Assembly: GCF_001571365.1 (NCBI RefSeq)
Contig: NZ_BCTQ01000028.1
Span: forward strand, 25,189-89,188
Direction of reading: 5' to 3'
Length of the DNA: 64,000 nt
Source of the DNA: Achromobacter denitrificans NBRC 15125
GTDB taxonomy: Bacteria > Pseudomonadota > Gammaproteobacteria > Burkholderiales > Burkholderiaceae_B
The position numbers and the translations under genes were made by a program. Shown piece after piece: positions 8,356 through 16,214 of the stretch. Under the pieces are notes generated by a model. That model had not been told where the DNA came from and ran no database searches. It worked only from the letters and a program-made list of their open reading frames with translations. Position 1 is the first letter of the stretch. Each line of letters opens with the position of its first letter.

Positions 8356-9312
8356 ATGCGCAAAACCTGCATCGCACTGGCGCTGGCCGCCATGTTGCCC
8401 GCCGCCCACGCGGCTTTTCCCGATCGTCCCATCACCCTGATCGTGCCGTTCCCCGCGGGCGGCCCGACGGACATCGTCGGCCGGCTGGCCGCGGCCAAGG
8501 CCGGCGAGATCCTCGGCCAGCAGATCGTGGTCGAGAACCGCACGGGCGCTTCCGGCACCATAGGCATGACGGCCACCGCCCGCGCCAAGCCCGACGGCTA
8601 TACCGTCGGCTTGGCCACGGTGAGCACGCACGGCACCGCCCCGCATCTCTTTCCCAACCTGGCCTACGATCCGGTCAAGGACTTCACGCCCATCAGCAAC
8701 CTGGTCACCAGCCCCAACATCCTGAGCGTGTACCCCCAGTTCCCCGCCAAGACGCTGGCCGACTTCGTGGCGCACGTGCGCGCCAATCCGAACAAGGACG
8801 GCTATGCCAACGCGGGCGCGGGCGGCGTGAACGACCTGGGCATGATCTGGTTCCTGCAGCTGATCGGCGGCAAGATGAACAGCATTTCGTACCGCGGCTC
8901 GGCGCCCGCGCTGACCGATACGGTGGGCGGCGTGGTGCCGGTGATCTTCGACAACTTCCCGTCCTCGCTGCCGTACCTGAAGAGCAATCACCTGCGCGCG
9001 CTGGCCATCACGGGCACCCAGCGCAATCCGCGCCTGCCGGACGTGCCGACCTTCGCCGAGCAAGGCTACAAGGACTACGACGTGACCGCCTGGTACGGCG
9101 TGGTGGGCCCGGCGGACCTGCCGGCCGACGTGCGCGACAAGCTGGCCCAGGCCTTCGCCCAGGCCGTGCGCGATCCGGCGACCGCGGCCAAGATGGAAGA
9201 GACCGGCGCGTTCCCGCTGGGCAACACGCCGGCCGAATTCGGCCAGCAGATCCGCACGGAAAGCGAACGCTGGAAGTCGGTGATCGAGAAGGCGCAGGTC
9301 AAGCTGCAGTAA
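8356..9312 (+). CDS. Bug/TctC-type tripartite tricarboxylate transporter substrate-binding protein
   Basis: The protein has 318 residues. A short signal peptide (MRKTCIALALAAMLPAAHA) ends with an AxA-like cleavage site after about residue 19. The mature part has the Bug hallmarks [18 protein letters not shown] and NRTGASGTIGM, the two loops that grip the ligand carboxylate. It therefore acts as a periplasmic receptor for a carboxylated or amidated compound. AGGAGAC precedes the ATG. No TctA/TctB permease is nearby, as is usual in this bacterial group. Its place directly after the D-aminoacylase suggests that it binds an N-acyl amino acid or related acid. Confidence 0.92.
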   Translation: MRKTCIALALAAMLPAAHAAFPDRPITLIVPFPAGGPTDIVGRLAAAKAGEILGQQIVVENRTGASGTIGMTATARAKPDGYTVGLATVSTHGTAPHLFPNLAYDPVKDFTPISNLVTSPNILSVYPQFPAKTLADFVAHVRANPNKDGYANAGAGGVNDLGMIWFLQLIGGKMNSISYRGSAPALTDTVGGVVPVIFDNFPSSLPYLKSNHLRALAITGTQRNPRLPDVPTFAEQGYKDYDVTAWYGVVGPADLPADVRDKLAQAFAQAVRDPATAAKMEETGAFPLGNTPAEFGQQIRTESERWKSVIEKAQVKLQ

Positions 9313-9334
9313 GGCGGCGGGCGGCTGCGCCCGT

Positions 9335-10714
9335 TCAGTACACGTCGCGCCGGTAGCGGCCATCGCGTTGCATGGCCTGCAGGCGCGCGTCGCCCAGGAT
9401 GTCCTGCAGGGCGGCGTCCACGCCGCCCGCCATGCCTTGCAGGCTGCCGCAGACGTAGATCGCGGCGCCGGCGTCGGCCCAGGCGCGCACGGCCTCGGCC
9501 TGTTCGCGCAACAGATGCTGCACGTAGCGGCGTTCCGCCTGGTCGCGCGAGAACACCGCATCCACGCGTTCCAGCGTGCCGTCGGCTCGCCAGCCGGCGA
9601 TTTCTTCTTCGCAGAACCAATCGCGAGCCGCGCTGCGCTCGCCGAACACCAGCCAGTTGCGCCGGTGGCCGGCGGCCCGGCGCGCCTTGATCAGCGCGCG
9701 CAGGCCGGCCAGGCCGGTGCCGTTGCCCACCAGCAGCAACGGGCGGCCGTCGGCGGGCGCATGGAAATTGCGGTTGACGCGCACGCGCAGGTCGATCGCG
9801 TCGCCGGGTTGGGCGATGTGGGTCAGCCAGCCGCTGCCCAATCCCAGCGAGCCGTCCGCGGCGCGCATCTGGCGCACGAGCAGCTGGAGGGCGCCGTCTT
9901 CGGGCAGCGAGGCGATGGAGTATTCGCGGTGAGCCTGCAGCGGGCCCCCGGCTTCGCGCCGCGGGCCGATTTCGGCGATGTCGCCGGCCTCCCACGCGGC
10001 CTCGGCATCCGAAGGCGGAGTCAGGGTCAGCAGGTAGCAGGGGCCGCCCTCGCTGTGGGGATTGAGGTGCTCGCGGGCGGCCAGCCGCCAGGACTGGTAG
10101 GCGGGCGCCTGCCAGTCGGGCAGGTCGCTGCGCCCGGCCAGCAGCCCCAGGTGGTGCTGCCAGTGCCGCAGCGCGGCCGGGTCGCCGTTGTCGACTTCCA
10201 CCAGGTCGAAGAGCGGCGTCGCGCCCTGCGCGTGCAGCCATTCGTCGAGGCGGTGGCCGAAGCCGCAGAAGTGCGCGTATTCGCTGTCGCCCAGCGCCAG
10301 CACGGCGTATTGCGCCCCGGCCAGAGCGGGCGCGGCCGGCCCGGCGGGCTGCATCTGGTCGGCGAAGGCCGCGCCCGCATCGGGCGGGTCGCCCTCGCCG
10401 TAGGTGCTGGCCACGAACAGCATGCGGCGATAGCCGGCCAGGCGCGCCAGGTCCAGCTGGTCGAGCGAGGCGACGCGCACCGTCAGCCCGCCCGCGCGCA
10501 GGGACTCGGCGGTCTGCGCGGCCAGCGATTCGGCATAGCCCGTCTGCGTCGCGTAGGCGACCAGCAAAGAGTCGTCGGGCGCGGGGGCGTTCAGGGCTTG
10601 CAGCGCCAGCGCCTGCTGCGCTTCCAGGCGTCGGGCGCGGCGTCGCGCCCACCCGCAAAGGAGCAGCCATAGCCCCACCACGCATGCCGCCGCGATCAAC
10701 CGGGTTGGAGTCAT
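9335..10714 (-). CDS. Membrane-anchored CysJ-like flavodoxin/FAD-NAD(P)H reductase
   Basis: The protein has 459 residues from the ATG at 10714. A hydrophobic N-terminal anchor (LIAAACVVGLWLLLCGWA) is followed by arginines, placing the rest in the cytoplasm. A flavodoxin domain follows (VAYATQTGYAE, then STYGEGDPPD), then a ferredoxin-reductase module with the FAD motif REYSIAS near residue 260, the nucleotide motif LLVGNGTGLAGLR near 328 and IYVCGS near 418. It should pass electrons from NAD(P)H through FAD and FMN. It is the last gene of the operon, 4 bp after apbE, and would feed the membrane PepSY protein. It resembles the alpha subunit of sulfite reductase, but no CysI partner is present. 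Confidence 0.88.
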   Translation of the reverse strand: MTPTRLIAAACVVGLWLLLCGWARRRARRLEAQQALALQALNAPAPDDSLLVAYATQTGYAESLAAQTAESLRAGGLTVRVASLDQLDLARLAGYRRMLFVASTYGEGDPPDAGAAFADQMQPAGPAAPALAGAQYAVLALGDSEYAHFCGFGHRLDEWLHAQGATPLFDLVEVDNGDPAALRHWQHHLGLLAGRSDLPDWQAPAYQSWRLAAREHLNPHSEGGPCYLLTLTPPSDAEAAWEAGDIAEIGPRREAGGPLQAHREYSIASLPEDGALQLLVRQMRAADGSLGLGSGWLTHIAQPGDAIDLRVRVNRNFHAPADGRPLLLVGNGTGLAGLRALIKARRAAGHRRNWLVFGERSAARDWFCEEEIAGWRADGTLERVDAVFSRDQAERRYVQHLLREQAEAVRAWADAGAAIYVCGSLQGMAGGVDAALQDILGDARLQAMQRDGRYRRDVY

Positions 10715-10718
10715 GGAT

Positions 10719-11735
10719 TCAGCGGGCGAGGGCCAGGGCCTGGAATGCGGGCGTGGCGGCGACGCGGTAGGCTTCGCGCTCGCGCAGGATGAAGAGCGCG
10801 GCCAGGTCGTGGCGGCGGGCATGGGCCAGGCCGTCTTCCACGCCCAGCACGGTCAGGGCCGTCGCCAGCGCGTCGGCCTGCATGCAGCCCGGATGCAGCA
10901 CGGTGACCGAGGCGAGATCGTTGCGCACGGGGTGGCCGGTGCGCGGATCGATGGTGTGGGCGTAGCGGCCGTCGCCGCTGCCGGCGTGGCGCCGGTAGTC
11001 GCCCGAGGTGGCGATGCTGCACTCGTCCAGCGGCAGCGCCAGGGCATGGCCGCCGCTGGCATCGGGCACTTCGACGGCCACGCGCCAGGGCTGGCCGTCC
11101 GGCCGCTTGCCGCGCGCGCGCAATTCGCCGCCCACTTCCACCAGGTATTGCGTGATGCCCAGGGCATCGAGCGCCAGGGCGGCGCGGTCCACGCCGTAGC
11201 CCTTGGCGATGGAGGACAGGTCCAGATAGGTGCCGCCTTCCTGCCACGCGGCTTGCGCGTCCAGGTCGAGACGCACGCGGCGCCAGCCGCAACGGCTGCG
11301 CGCCGTCTCGATGGCGGCGGCCGAGGGTGGTTCGAAGGCGCGCTGATGAGGGCCGAAGCCCCAGGCGTTCACCAGCGGCCCGACCGTGGGGTCGTAGGCG
11401 CCGCCGGTTTCCTCGGCCAGCGCCAGGGCATGGCTCAGCACGTGGAAGAACGCGGCGGGCAGGGCCTGCCAGCCGGGGGCGGCCCGGTTGTAGCGCGTGA
11501 TGTCCGAATCCGCCTCCCAGGTGCTCATCTGGGCCACCACCTCGTCCAGCGCGGCCTGGATGGCCTGGCGCGCGGCCGCTTCCGCGCGCCCGGGCGGCAG
11601 CGCCATGCGCGCCGACCAGGTGGTGCCCATGGTGGCGCCGGCCAGCGCCGCCGGCCGCGCCGGCATCGCGCCATAGGCCACGCGCGGCGCGGGCGCCGCG
11701 GCGCCGCGCGGGGCGTAGGAAGGGGGATTCGCCAT
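10719..11735 (-). CDS. FAD:protein FMN transferase (ApbE family)
   Basis: The protein has 338 residues. ApbE enzymes attach FMN from FAD to a threonine or serine of target proteins. Recognisable motifs are GATMGTTWSARM at the start of the domain, DPTVGPLVNAWGFG, YLDLSSIAKGYGVD, VEVGGELRARGK and TSGDYRR, and the late HTIDPRTGHPV. The probable target is the DUF2271 protein of the same operon, which carries an SGAT motif. Unusually, there is no signal peptide or lipobox: the ATG at 11735 lies only five codons after an in-frame TAA, so no N-terminal extension is possible. The enzyme may work in the cytoplasm or be exported by another route. Confidence 0.92.
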   Translation of the reverse strand: MANPPSYAPRGAAAPAPRVAYGAMPARPAALAGATMGTTWSARMALPPGRAEAAARQAIQAALDEVVAQMSTWEADSDITRYNRAAPGWQALPAAFFHVLSHALALAEETGGAYDPTVGPLVNAWGFGPHQRAFEPPSAAAIETARSRCGWRRVRLDLDAQAAWQEGGTYLDLSSIAKGYGVDRAALALDALGITQYLVEVGGELRARGKRPDGQPWRVAVEVPDASGGHALALPLDECSIATSGDYRRHAGSGDGRYAHTIDPRTGHPVRNDLASVTVLHPGCMQADALATALTVLGVEDGLAHARRHDLAALFILREREAYRVAATPAFQALALAR

Positions 11736-11750
11736 GCGGCCGAAGCAGGC

Positions 11751-12551
11751 TTAGGGTTGCAGCACTTCGACCGTGCCGGCGTACGACAGGCGGCGCTTCT
11801 TGGCCTGCGGCACGCTGACCTTGGCGTCTTCCATGCCGGCTTCGATCCAGTACAGGCCGGGCTGCGGCCACTTCACCGAGAACTTGCCGTCCTTGTCGGT
11901 CTTGAGCTGGATCTCGCCGACCTTGTCGCGATAGCGGCTGCCGCCGGGCACCACGTTGACGTCCAGTCCGGCCGCGGGCTTGCCGTCCAGCAGCATCTGG
12001 AAGGTGGCGGGCTCGTCGGTGAACAGGTCGTTCGGGTGCGTCACGGGAGCCAATTCGAGGCCCCGGCCGACCGGCTTGAGCGCCGACGGCTTGCCCGCGG
12101 TCACGAAGGTTTCGACGCGGCCCAGGCTCTGCGAGATTTCCAGTTCGTCGGCCTTGGCGGGCACGGCCTGCGCCAGGCCTTCGGCCTTGCCGAAGTAGCG
12201 CTTGTTCTTGCCGTCTTCCTTCCAGCGCGCGAACACGCCGTCGTTGACCACGGCCACGCGATACGTGCCGCCCTGCTTGAGTTGCAGGTCGAAGGTGCTG
12301 CGCAGCTTGCCGCGGTTGAGGTTCTCGGCTTCGGCGGCGGTGCCGTCCGGCGCCGTCACGGCCAGGCCGTCCAGGCGCAGCGGCGCGTGGTTGAAGTAGA
12401 ACTTGTCGTTGCCGACGGCGGCATCCACGGTGACCCAGCTGTCGGTGCCCGACAGCACCGTCGAGGACGGCACGATCCAGACATCATGCGCGTGGGCGGC
12501 AAAGGGCAGGCTCAGCGCCAGGGCGGCGGCCAGTTTGGCGGCGGATTTCAT
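11751..12551 (-). CDS. DUF4198 domain periplasmic protein
   Basis: The protein has 266 residues with a Sec signal peptide ending AHA (residues 1-22); the mature protein begins HDVWIVPSST, a typical DUF4198 start with an N-terminal histidine that could bind metal. The body is a set of beta-sandwich, carboxypeptidase-regulatory-like domains (DGKFSVKWPQPGLYWIEAGM). DUF4198 proteins recur beside nickel, cobalt or iron uptake genes and beside ApbE redox operons. Here it is the third gene, between DUF2271 and ApbE, so a periplasmic metal-binding or scaffold role in the flavin redox system is inferred; biochemistry is not known. Confidence 0.85.
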   Translation of the reverse strand: MKSAAKLAAALALSLPFAAHAHDVWIVPSSTVLSGTDSWVTVDAAVGNDKFYFNHAPLRLDGLAVTAPDGTAAEAENLNRGKLRSTFDLQLKQGGTYRVAVVNDGVFARWKEDGKNKRYFGKAEGLAQAVPAKADELEISQSLGRVETFVTAGKPSALKPVGRGLELAPVTHPNDLFTDEPATFQMLLDGKPAAGLDVNVVPGGSRYRDKVGEIQLKTDKDGKFSVKWPQPGLYWIEAGMEDAKVSVPQAKKRRLSYAGTVEVLQP

Positions 12552-12568
12552 CGTTGCTCTCCGGGATC

Positions 12569-13084
12569 TCAGGGTTTCAGGTCGAGCGCGATGGCGCCCA
12601 GTTCGTGTTCGCCGCGGGCCGTCAACTGCTCAGCCTTCTGCGGCGGCCATTGGAAGGGAATGCGCACCAGCTCGCGGCCGCCGACTTCGCGCGCCGCCTC
12701 CACCACCACGGCGTACTGGCCGGGCTTGAGCTGCGACAGGGGTTTGCTGGCGGCGTCGAAACTCAGCGCGTGCTTGCCCACCGGCTTGGTGGCGCCGCTG
12801 ACGCCGTCCACCGGGAATTGCTGGTTGCGGCCGCTGCGGCGCCACCATTGCCGCATGTCCTTGAGCCACTCGGTGCCTTCGTTGTTCTTCTTGGCCACGT
12901 CGTACCAGACCGCGAGGTCGGTGGCGACGCTCTGGTCGGGGTTCTCGATCCAGATCGCCACGTAGGGCCGGTGGTACTCCGCGACGTCGAGGCGCGGCAC
13001 CTCGATGGACAGGCCGACGTCGGCCGCGTGGGCCGTTCGGGCGATCAGGCCGGCCAGCAGGGCCGACAACAACAGCTTGCGCAT
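12569..13084 (-). CDS. DUF2271 protein with an ApbE flavinylation motif
   Basis: The protein has 171 residues with a signal peptide (MRKLLLSALLAGLIARTAHA). The mature domain contains YVAIWIENPDQS and the stretch PVDGVSGATKP at residues 91-101. DGVSGAT fits the motif D-x-x-[ST]-G-A-[ST] that ApbE modifies, making Thr99 the predicted site of covalent FMN. The protein is therefore a candidate periplasmic flavin carrier. It lies 18 bp before DUF4198 and 28 bp after the PepSY gene. Covalent flavin is an inference from the motif and from the ApbE gene in the operon. Confidence 0.87.
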   Translation of the reverse strand: MRKLLLSALLAGLIARTAHAADVGLSIEVPRLDVAEYHRPYVAIWIENPDQSVATDLAVWYDVAKKNNEGTEWLKDMRQWWRRSGRNQQFPVDGVSGATKPVGKHALSFDAASKPLSQLKPGQYAVVVEAAREVGGRELVRIPFQWPPQKAEQLTARGEHELGAIALDLKP

Positions 13085-13111
13085 GGAGGTCTCCAGGGCG
13101 GATCGATGGAA

Positions 13112-13738
13112 TCAGTGGATGAATAGCAGGGCCAGCACGACCGGGATCACGACGCCGAGCCCGACCATCGGCCAGGTCGCGCTGCGGTTGCCGGCGTGCA
13201 TTTTCAGCAGCACCAGCCCGGTCAGCGAAAAGACCAGACAGGCGACGGCGAAGATATCGAGGAACCAGCTCCAGGCCAGGCCGGTATTGCGGCCCTTGTG
13301 CAGATCGTTCAGGTACGAGATCCAGCCGCGGTCGGTGCGCTCGTATTCGACGTCGCCGCTGCCCAGGTCGATGGACAGCCAGGCGTCGCCGCCGGCGCGC
13401 GGCAGCGACACGTAGATCTCGTCGGCGGACCATTCCGCGGGCCGGCCGGCGGTGGCGGCATCCAGGGTGTCGTCCAGCCATTGCGCCACGGGGGCGGGCA
13501 GCGGCGCCTTTTTCTGCGCCGGCGGCGGGGCCAGTTGCGCCAGCACGGCGGCGGGCAGGCGCGCCTCGCGGCTGGTCACCACGGCCTTGGCCTCGATGTG
13601 CGAGGCGTTGTTCAAGGTCAGGCCCGTGACCGCGAACAGCAACATTCCCAGCAGGCACAGCGCCGAGCTGATCCAGTGCCATTGATGCAGCGTCTTGAGC
13701 CAGTAGGCCCGGCGGCGAGGGGTGGGTTGACTGTCCAT
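13112..13738 (-). CDS. PepSY-associated transmembrane protein
   Basis: The protein has 208 residues and three predicted membrane segments (about 23-43, 154-176 and 188-206) with a periplasmic PepSY-like region between the first two. Histidines in LHQWHW (18 and 21) and in LNDLHKG (near 147), close to the membrane faces, could ligate haem or metal; this is a guess from position. PepSY_TM proteins are linked to siderophore and haem-iron reduction. It is the first gene of the operon and sits directly behind the Fur box, so it is the likely transmembrane electron conduit between the cytoplasmic reductase and the periplasmic flavoprotein. Confidence 0.87.
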   Translation of the reverse strand: MDSQPTPRRRAYWLKTLHQWHWISSALCLLGMLLFAVTGLTLNNASHIEAKAVVTSREARLPAAVLAQLAPPPAQKKAPLPAPVAQWLDDTLDAATAGRPAEWSADEIYVSLPRAGGDAWLSIDLGSGDVEYERTDRGWISYLNDLHKGRNTGLAWSWFLDIFAVACLVFSLTGLVLLKMHAGNRSATWPMVGLGVVIPVVLALLFIH

Positions 13739-13774
13739 GGGGTATCGGTTGAAAGCCCGCGGATTCTAACATTT

Positions 13775-13793
13775 AATGAGAATGACTCTTATA
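13775..13793. promoter_or_regulatory. Putative Fur box
   Basis: AATGAGAATGACTCTTATA matches the symmetric Fur consensus AATGATAATGATTATCATT at 15 of 19 positions, with an intact left half TGAGAAT. It lies about 40 bp upstream of the PepSY start codon and predicts repression of the five-gene operon when iron is plentiful. Confidence 0.6.
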
Positions 13794-13927
13794 AATGCCG
13801 CGATTGAGCCCCGAAGGAAATTTCAATCGATTTCGGACGCCCTCCGGGCCGGAGCCGGCGCGCCGCGTAGCGTCCGGGGGCTGGCGGCGATAAGATAGGC
13901 CACCCGTTACAAACACCGGAGGTCGTC

Positions 13928-14482
13928 ATGCTCGAACGGCAAGTCGCGGATCAGATCGGTCGTCATTGGGGGTGGGTGGCATTGCGCGGCGTCGTCGCCA
14001 TCCTGTTTGGCCTCATGGCCATGTTCATGCCAGCCATCACGCTTTCCGCGCTGGTGCTGGTGTGGGGCGCTTTCGCGCTGGTGGACGGCGTGCTGGCCCT
14101 GATGGCCGGCGTGCGCATCCGCGACAACGGCAAGCCCTTGTGGGCGCTCATCGTGGTGGGCCTGCTCGGCATCGCGGCCGGCATCGTCACGTTTCTCTGG
14201 CCCGGCCTGACGGCGCTGGTCCTGCTCTACATCATCGCGATCTGGGCGCTGGTGGCGGGCGTGTTCCAGATCATCGCCGCGGTCCGCTTCCGCAAAGAGA
14301 TCCGCAACGAATGGCTGCTCGGGCTGTCGGGCGTGGTATCGGTGCTGTTCGGCGGCATGCTGATCATGCAGCCGGGGGCGGGCGCGCTGGCGCTGGTGTG
14401 GGTGATCGGCATCTATGCCGTGTTTTTCGGCATACTCCTGCTGGTCTTTTCCTTCCGCCTCCGACAGCACAAGGCGCCCTGA
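13928..14482 (+). CDS. HdeD family (DUF308) membrane protein
   Basis: The protein has 184 residues and six predicted membrane helices in three similar pairs, the arrangement of HdeD/DUF308 proteins. Typical stretches are GWVALRGVVAILFGLMAMF and LGIAAGIVTFLWPGLTALVL. In Escherichia coli HdeD helps in acid resistance at high cell density; for homologues elsewhere the function is not established. GGAGG lies just before the ATG at 13928. crcB follows 6 bp later and is probably co-transcribed. I looked for a fluoride riboswitch in the leader and did not see one. Confidence 0.85.
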   Translation: MLERQVADQIGRHWGWVALRGVVAILFGLMAMFMPAITLSALVLVWGAFALVDGVLALMAGVRIRDNGKPLWALIVVGLLGIAAGIVTFLWPGLTALVLLYIIAIWALVAGVFQIIAAVRFRKEIRNEWLLGLSGVVSVLFGGMLIMQPGAGALALVWVIGIYAVFFGILLLVFSFRLRQHKAP

Positions 14483-14488
14483 TCCCCG

Positions 14489-14881
14489 ATGTCCGCATAC
14501 CAGACCCTGATTCCCCTCAACTTCCTGGCAGTGGGCGTGGGCGCCATGTTCGGCGCCTGGGCGCGCTGGCTGGTCGGCCTGTGGCTGAACGTCGAATCCT
14601 GGCCGTGGGGAACCTTCGCGGTCAATCTCGCGGGGGGCTACCTGGTGGGGCTGGTGCTGGCCCTGGTGGCCGGGCACCCCGAATGGCCGGCCTGGGTGCG
14701 GCTCGGGGCGATCACGGGCTTCATGGGCGGCTTGACCACGTTCTCGACGTTCTCGGCGGAAACGGTGGCCATGCTGGAGCGCGGCGCCTACGGCACCGCG
14801 CTGGGCTATGCGGGCTTCAGCCTGGCGGGCTCGCTGCTGCTGACGGCGGCCGGGCTGGCCACGGCCAGCCTGCTGCGCTAG
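14489..14881 (+). CDS. crcB: Fluoride ion channel CrcB (Fluc)
   Basis: The protein has 130 residues and four membrane helices. Diagnostic motifs of the fluoride channel are GAMFGAWARWLVG at the N-terminus, WGTFAVNLAGGYLVG with the conserved asparagine in the second helix, and TGFMGGLTTFSTFSAE with the phenylalanine and threonine pattern of the ion path in the third. Fluc proteins form dual-topology dimers in the inner membrane that let fluoride leak out of the cell. It overlaps no gene and follows the HdeD-like gene by 6 bp. Confidence 0.93.
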   Translation: MSAYQTLIPLNFLAVGVGAMFGAWARWLVGLWLNVESWPWGTFAVNLAGGYLVGLVLALVAGHPEWPAWVRLGAITGFMGGLTTFSTFSAETVAMLERGAYGTALGYAGFSLAGSLLLTAAGLATASLLR

Positions 14882-14891
14882 CGGCGGGGCT

Positions 14892-16214
14892 TCAGTCCGC
14901 TCGCGGGGCCAGCACCCGGGCGGCCTGCAGGCCGCTGCGCACGGCGCCTTCCAGCACGCCGGGGTAGCCGGTGTCGGTCCAGTCGCCGGCAAGCGCCAGC
15001 GTGGGCCAGGGGGTGGAATTCAACGGACGGGTCAGGCCCGGCACCGCGGCGAAGGTCGCGCGTTTTTCGATGAACAATTCCGCCGCGGCCACTTCCGGCA
15101 TGGCGGGCAGGCGCGCCGGATGGCGGGCGGCCTGTTCGGCCACCTGGTCGATCAGCGCTTCGATGACCTGCTGGCGGTTGCGGTCCGCCAGGCCGGTGGC
15201 GACGCTGGCCACCACGGCCAGTTCGCCCGCCTTCGCATTGCCGGCCAGTTGCGCCCGGTCGAACAGCCATTGGCCGACGTGGCCGCGGGCGGCCTCCTCG
15301 CGCAGCATCATCATGGGTTCGGGCAGGCGCCAGGGTTCCGCCAGCCGCAGGTTCAGGGTGGCGATGGGCAGATAGTCGAAGGCCTTGAGCGCTTCCAGCA
15401 GTCCGATGGCGCCGGCTTCGCGCAGCGGGGCGTCGAGCAGCCGGGCCGCGAACGCGGGAGGCACGGCCAGCACGGCGGCGTCGAAGCGTTCCTGGTTGAT
15501 GTCGATACCCTCGGCGGACGGCCGGATCTGCCGCACCGTGCTGCCGTAGCGCATGGTCACCTGGCGGGCGGCGGCATCCGGCCACAGCGCCGACAGGTCG
15601 GTGCAGGGCAGCAGCATGTCGCTGTCCTCGCGGCTGCCGGCCAGGCTGTCGCGCAACACGCGCGCGAACAGGGCGGCGCTGGCTGTGGCCAGCGGCGTGT
15701 TCAGCGCCGCGAGGCAGAGCGGTTCCCAGAGCTGGCGGATCAGCGTGTCGGACTGCCCCTGGTAGTGCAGCAGGTGCAGCACGGTCCAGTCGCGCGGCGG
15801 CGTCCAGGACATGGCCTTCAGCTCGCGCATCAGGCGCAGCATGGCCAGGCGGTCGGACCAGGACAGGCCGCGCGCGCGCAGGATGGCGGCGGCCATGTGC
15901 AGCGGCGCCGGCAGGCGCGGGGCCGACAGGTGGAAGCGGCCGTCCAGGCTGGCCAGCCGCAGCGGGCGGCGCATCAGCAGGGCGTCCGGGTTGCGGCCCA
16001 CCCGGCGCATCAGCGCCAGCGTGTGCTTGTAGGCGCCAGACAGCAGGTGCTGGCCGTTGTCCAGCGGCGCCTCGAAATCGGTGTGGAAGACGCGGCGGGC
16101 GCGTCCGCCGGGCGTATGGCCGGCCTCGAATACCGTGACCTTGGCGCCGGCTTCGCGCAAGGCGACGCTGGCCGCCAGGCCGGCCCACCCCGCGCCGATG
16201 ACCGCGGCCTTCAC
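14892..16214 (-). CDS. hpnE: Hydroxysqualene dehydroxylase HpnE
   Basis: The protein has 440 residues. The start is a GTG at 16214 whose bases overlap the TGA of hpnD (GTGA), pointing to translational coupling. The FAD-binding dinucleotide motif AAVIGAGWAGLAASVALREA lies at the N-terminus, followed by GGRAR as in amine-oxidase/phytoene-desaturase folds, and the C-terminal GDWTDTGYPGVLEGAVRSG flavin motif. HpnE reduces hydroxysqualene to squalene, the last step of the HpnCDE route from farnesyl diphosphate. Length is usual for the family. Confidence 0.93.
   Translation of the reverse strand: MKAAVIGAGWAGLAASVALREAGAKVTVFEAGHTPGGRARRVFHTDFEAPLDNGQHLLSGAYKHTLALMRRVGRNPDALLMRRPLRLASLDGRFHLSAPRLPAPLHMAAAILRARGLSWSDRLAMLRLMRELKAMSWTPPRDWTVLHLLHYQGQSDTLIRQLWEPLCLAALNTPLATASAALFARVLRDSLAGSREDSDMLLPCTDLSALWPDAAARQVTMRYGSTVRQIRPSAEGIDINQERFDAAVLAVPPAFAARLLDAPLREAGAIGLLEALKAFDYLPIATLNLRLAEPWRLPEPMMMLREEAARGHVGQWLFDRAQLAGNAKAGELAVVASVATGLADRNRQQVIEALIDQVAEQAARHPARLPAMPEVAAAELFIEKRATFAAVPGLTRPLNSTPWPTLALAGDWTDTGYPGVLEGAVRSGLQAARVLAPRAD

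Noticed and set aside
6781..9561. Open frame of 926 codons on the minus strand
   Set aside because: It runs antisense to the D-aminoacylase and Bug genes, is rich in His/Arg/Gly/Ala as GC-rich shadow frames are, and shows no domain.
9335..10714. Assimilatory sulfite reductase subunit CysJ
   Set aside because: It has a membrane anchor, lacks a CysI neighbour and belongs to the ApbE/PepSY operon.
13861..13927. Fluoride riboswitch before the hdeD-like/crcB pair
   Set aside because: The conserved fluoride aptamer pattern is not present in this leader.
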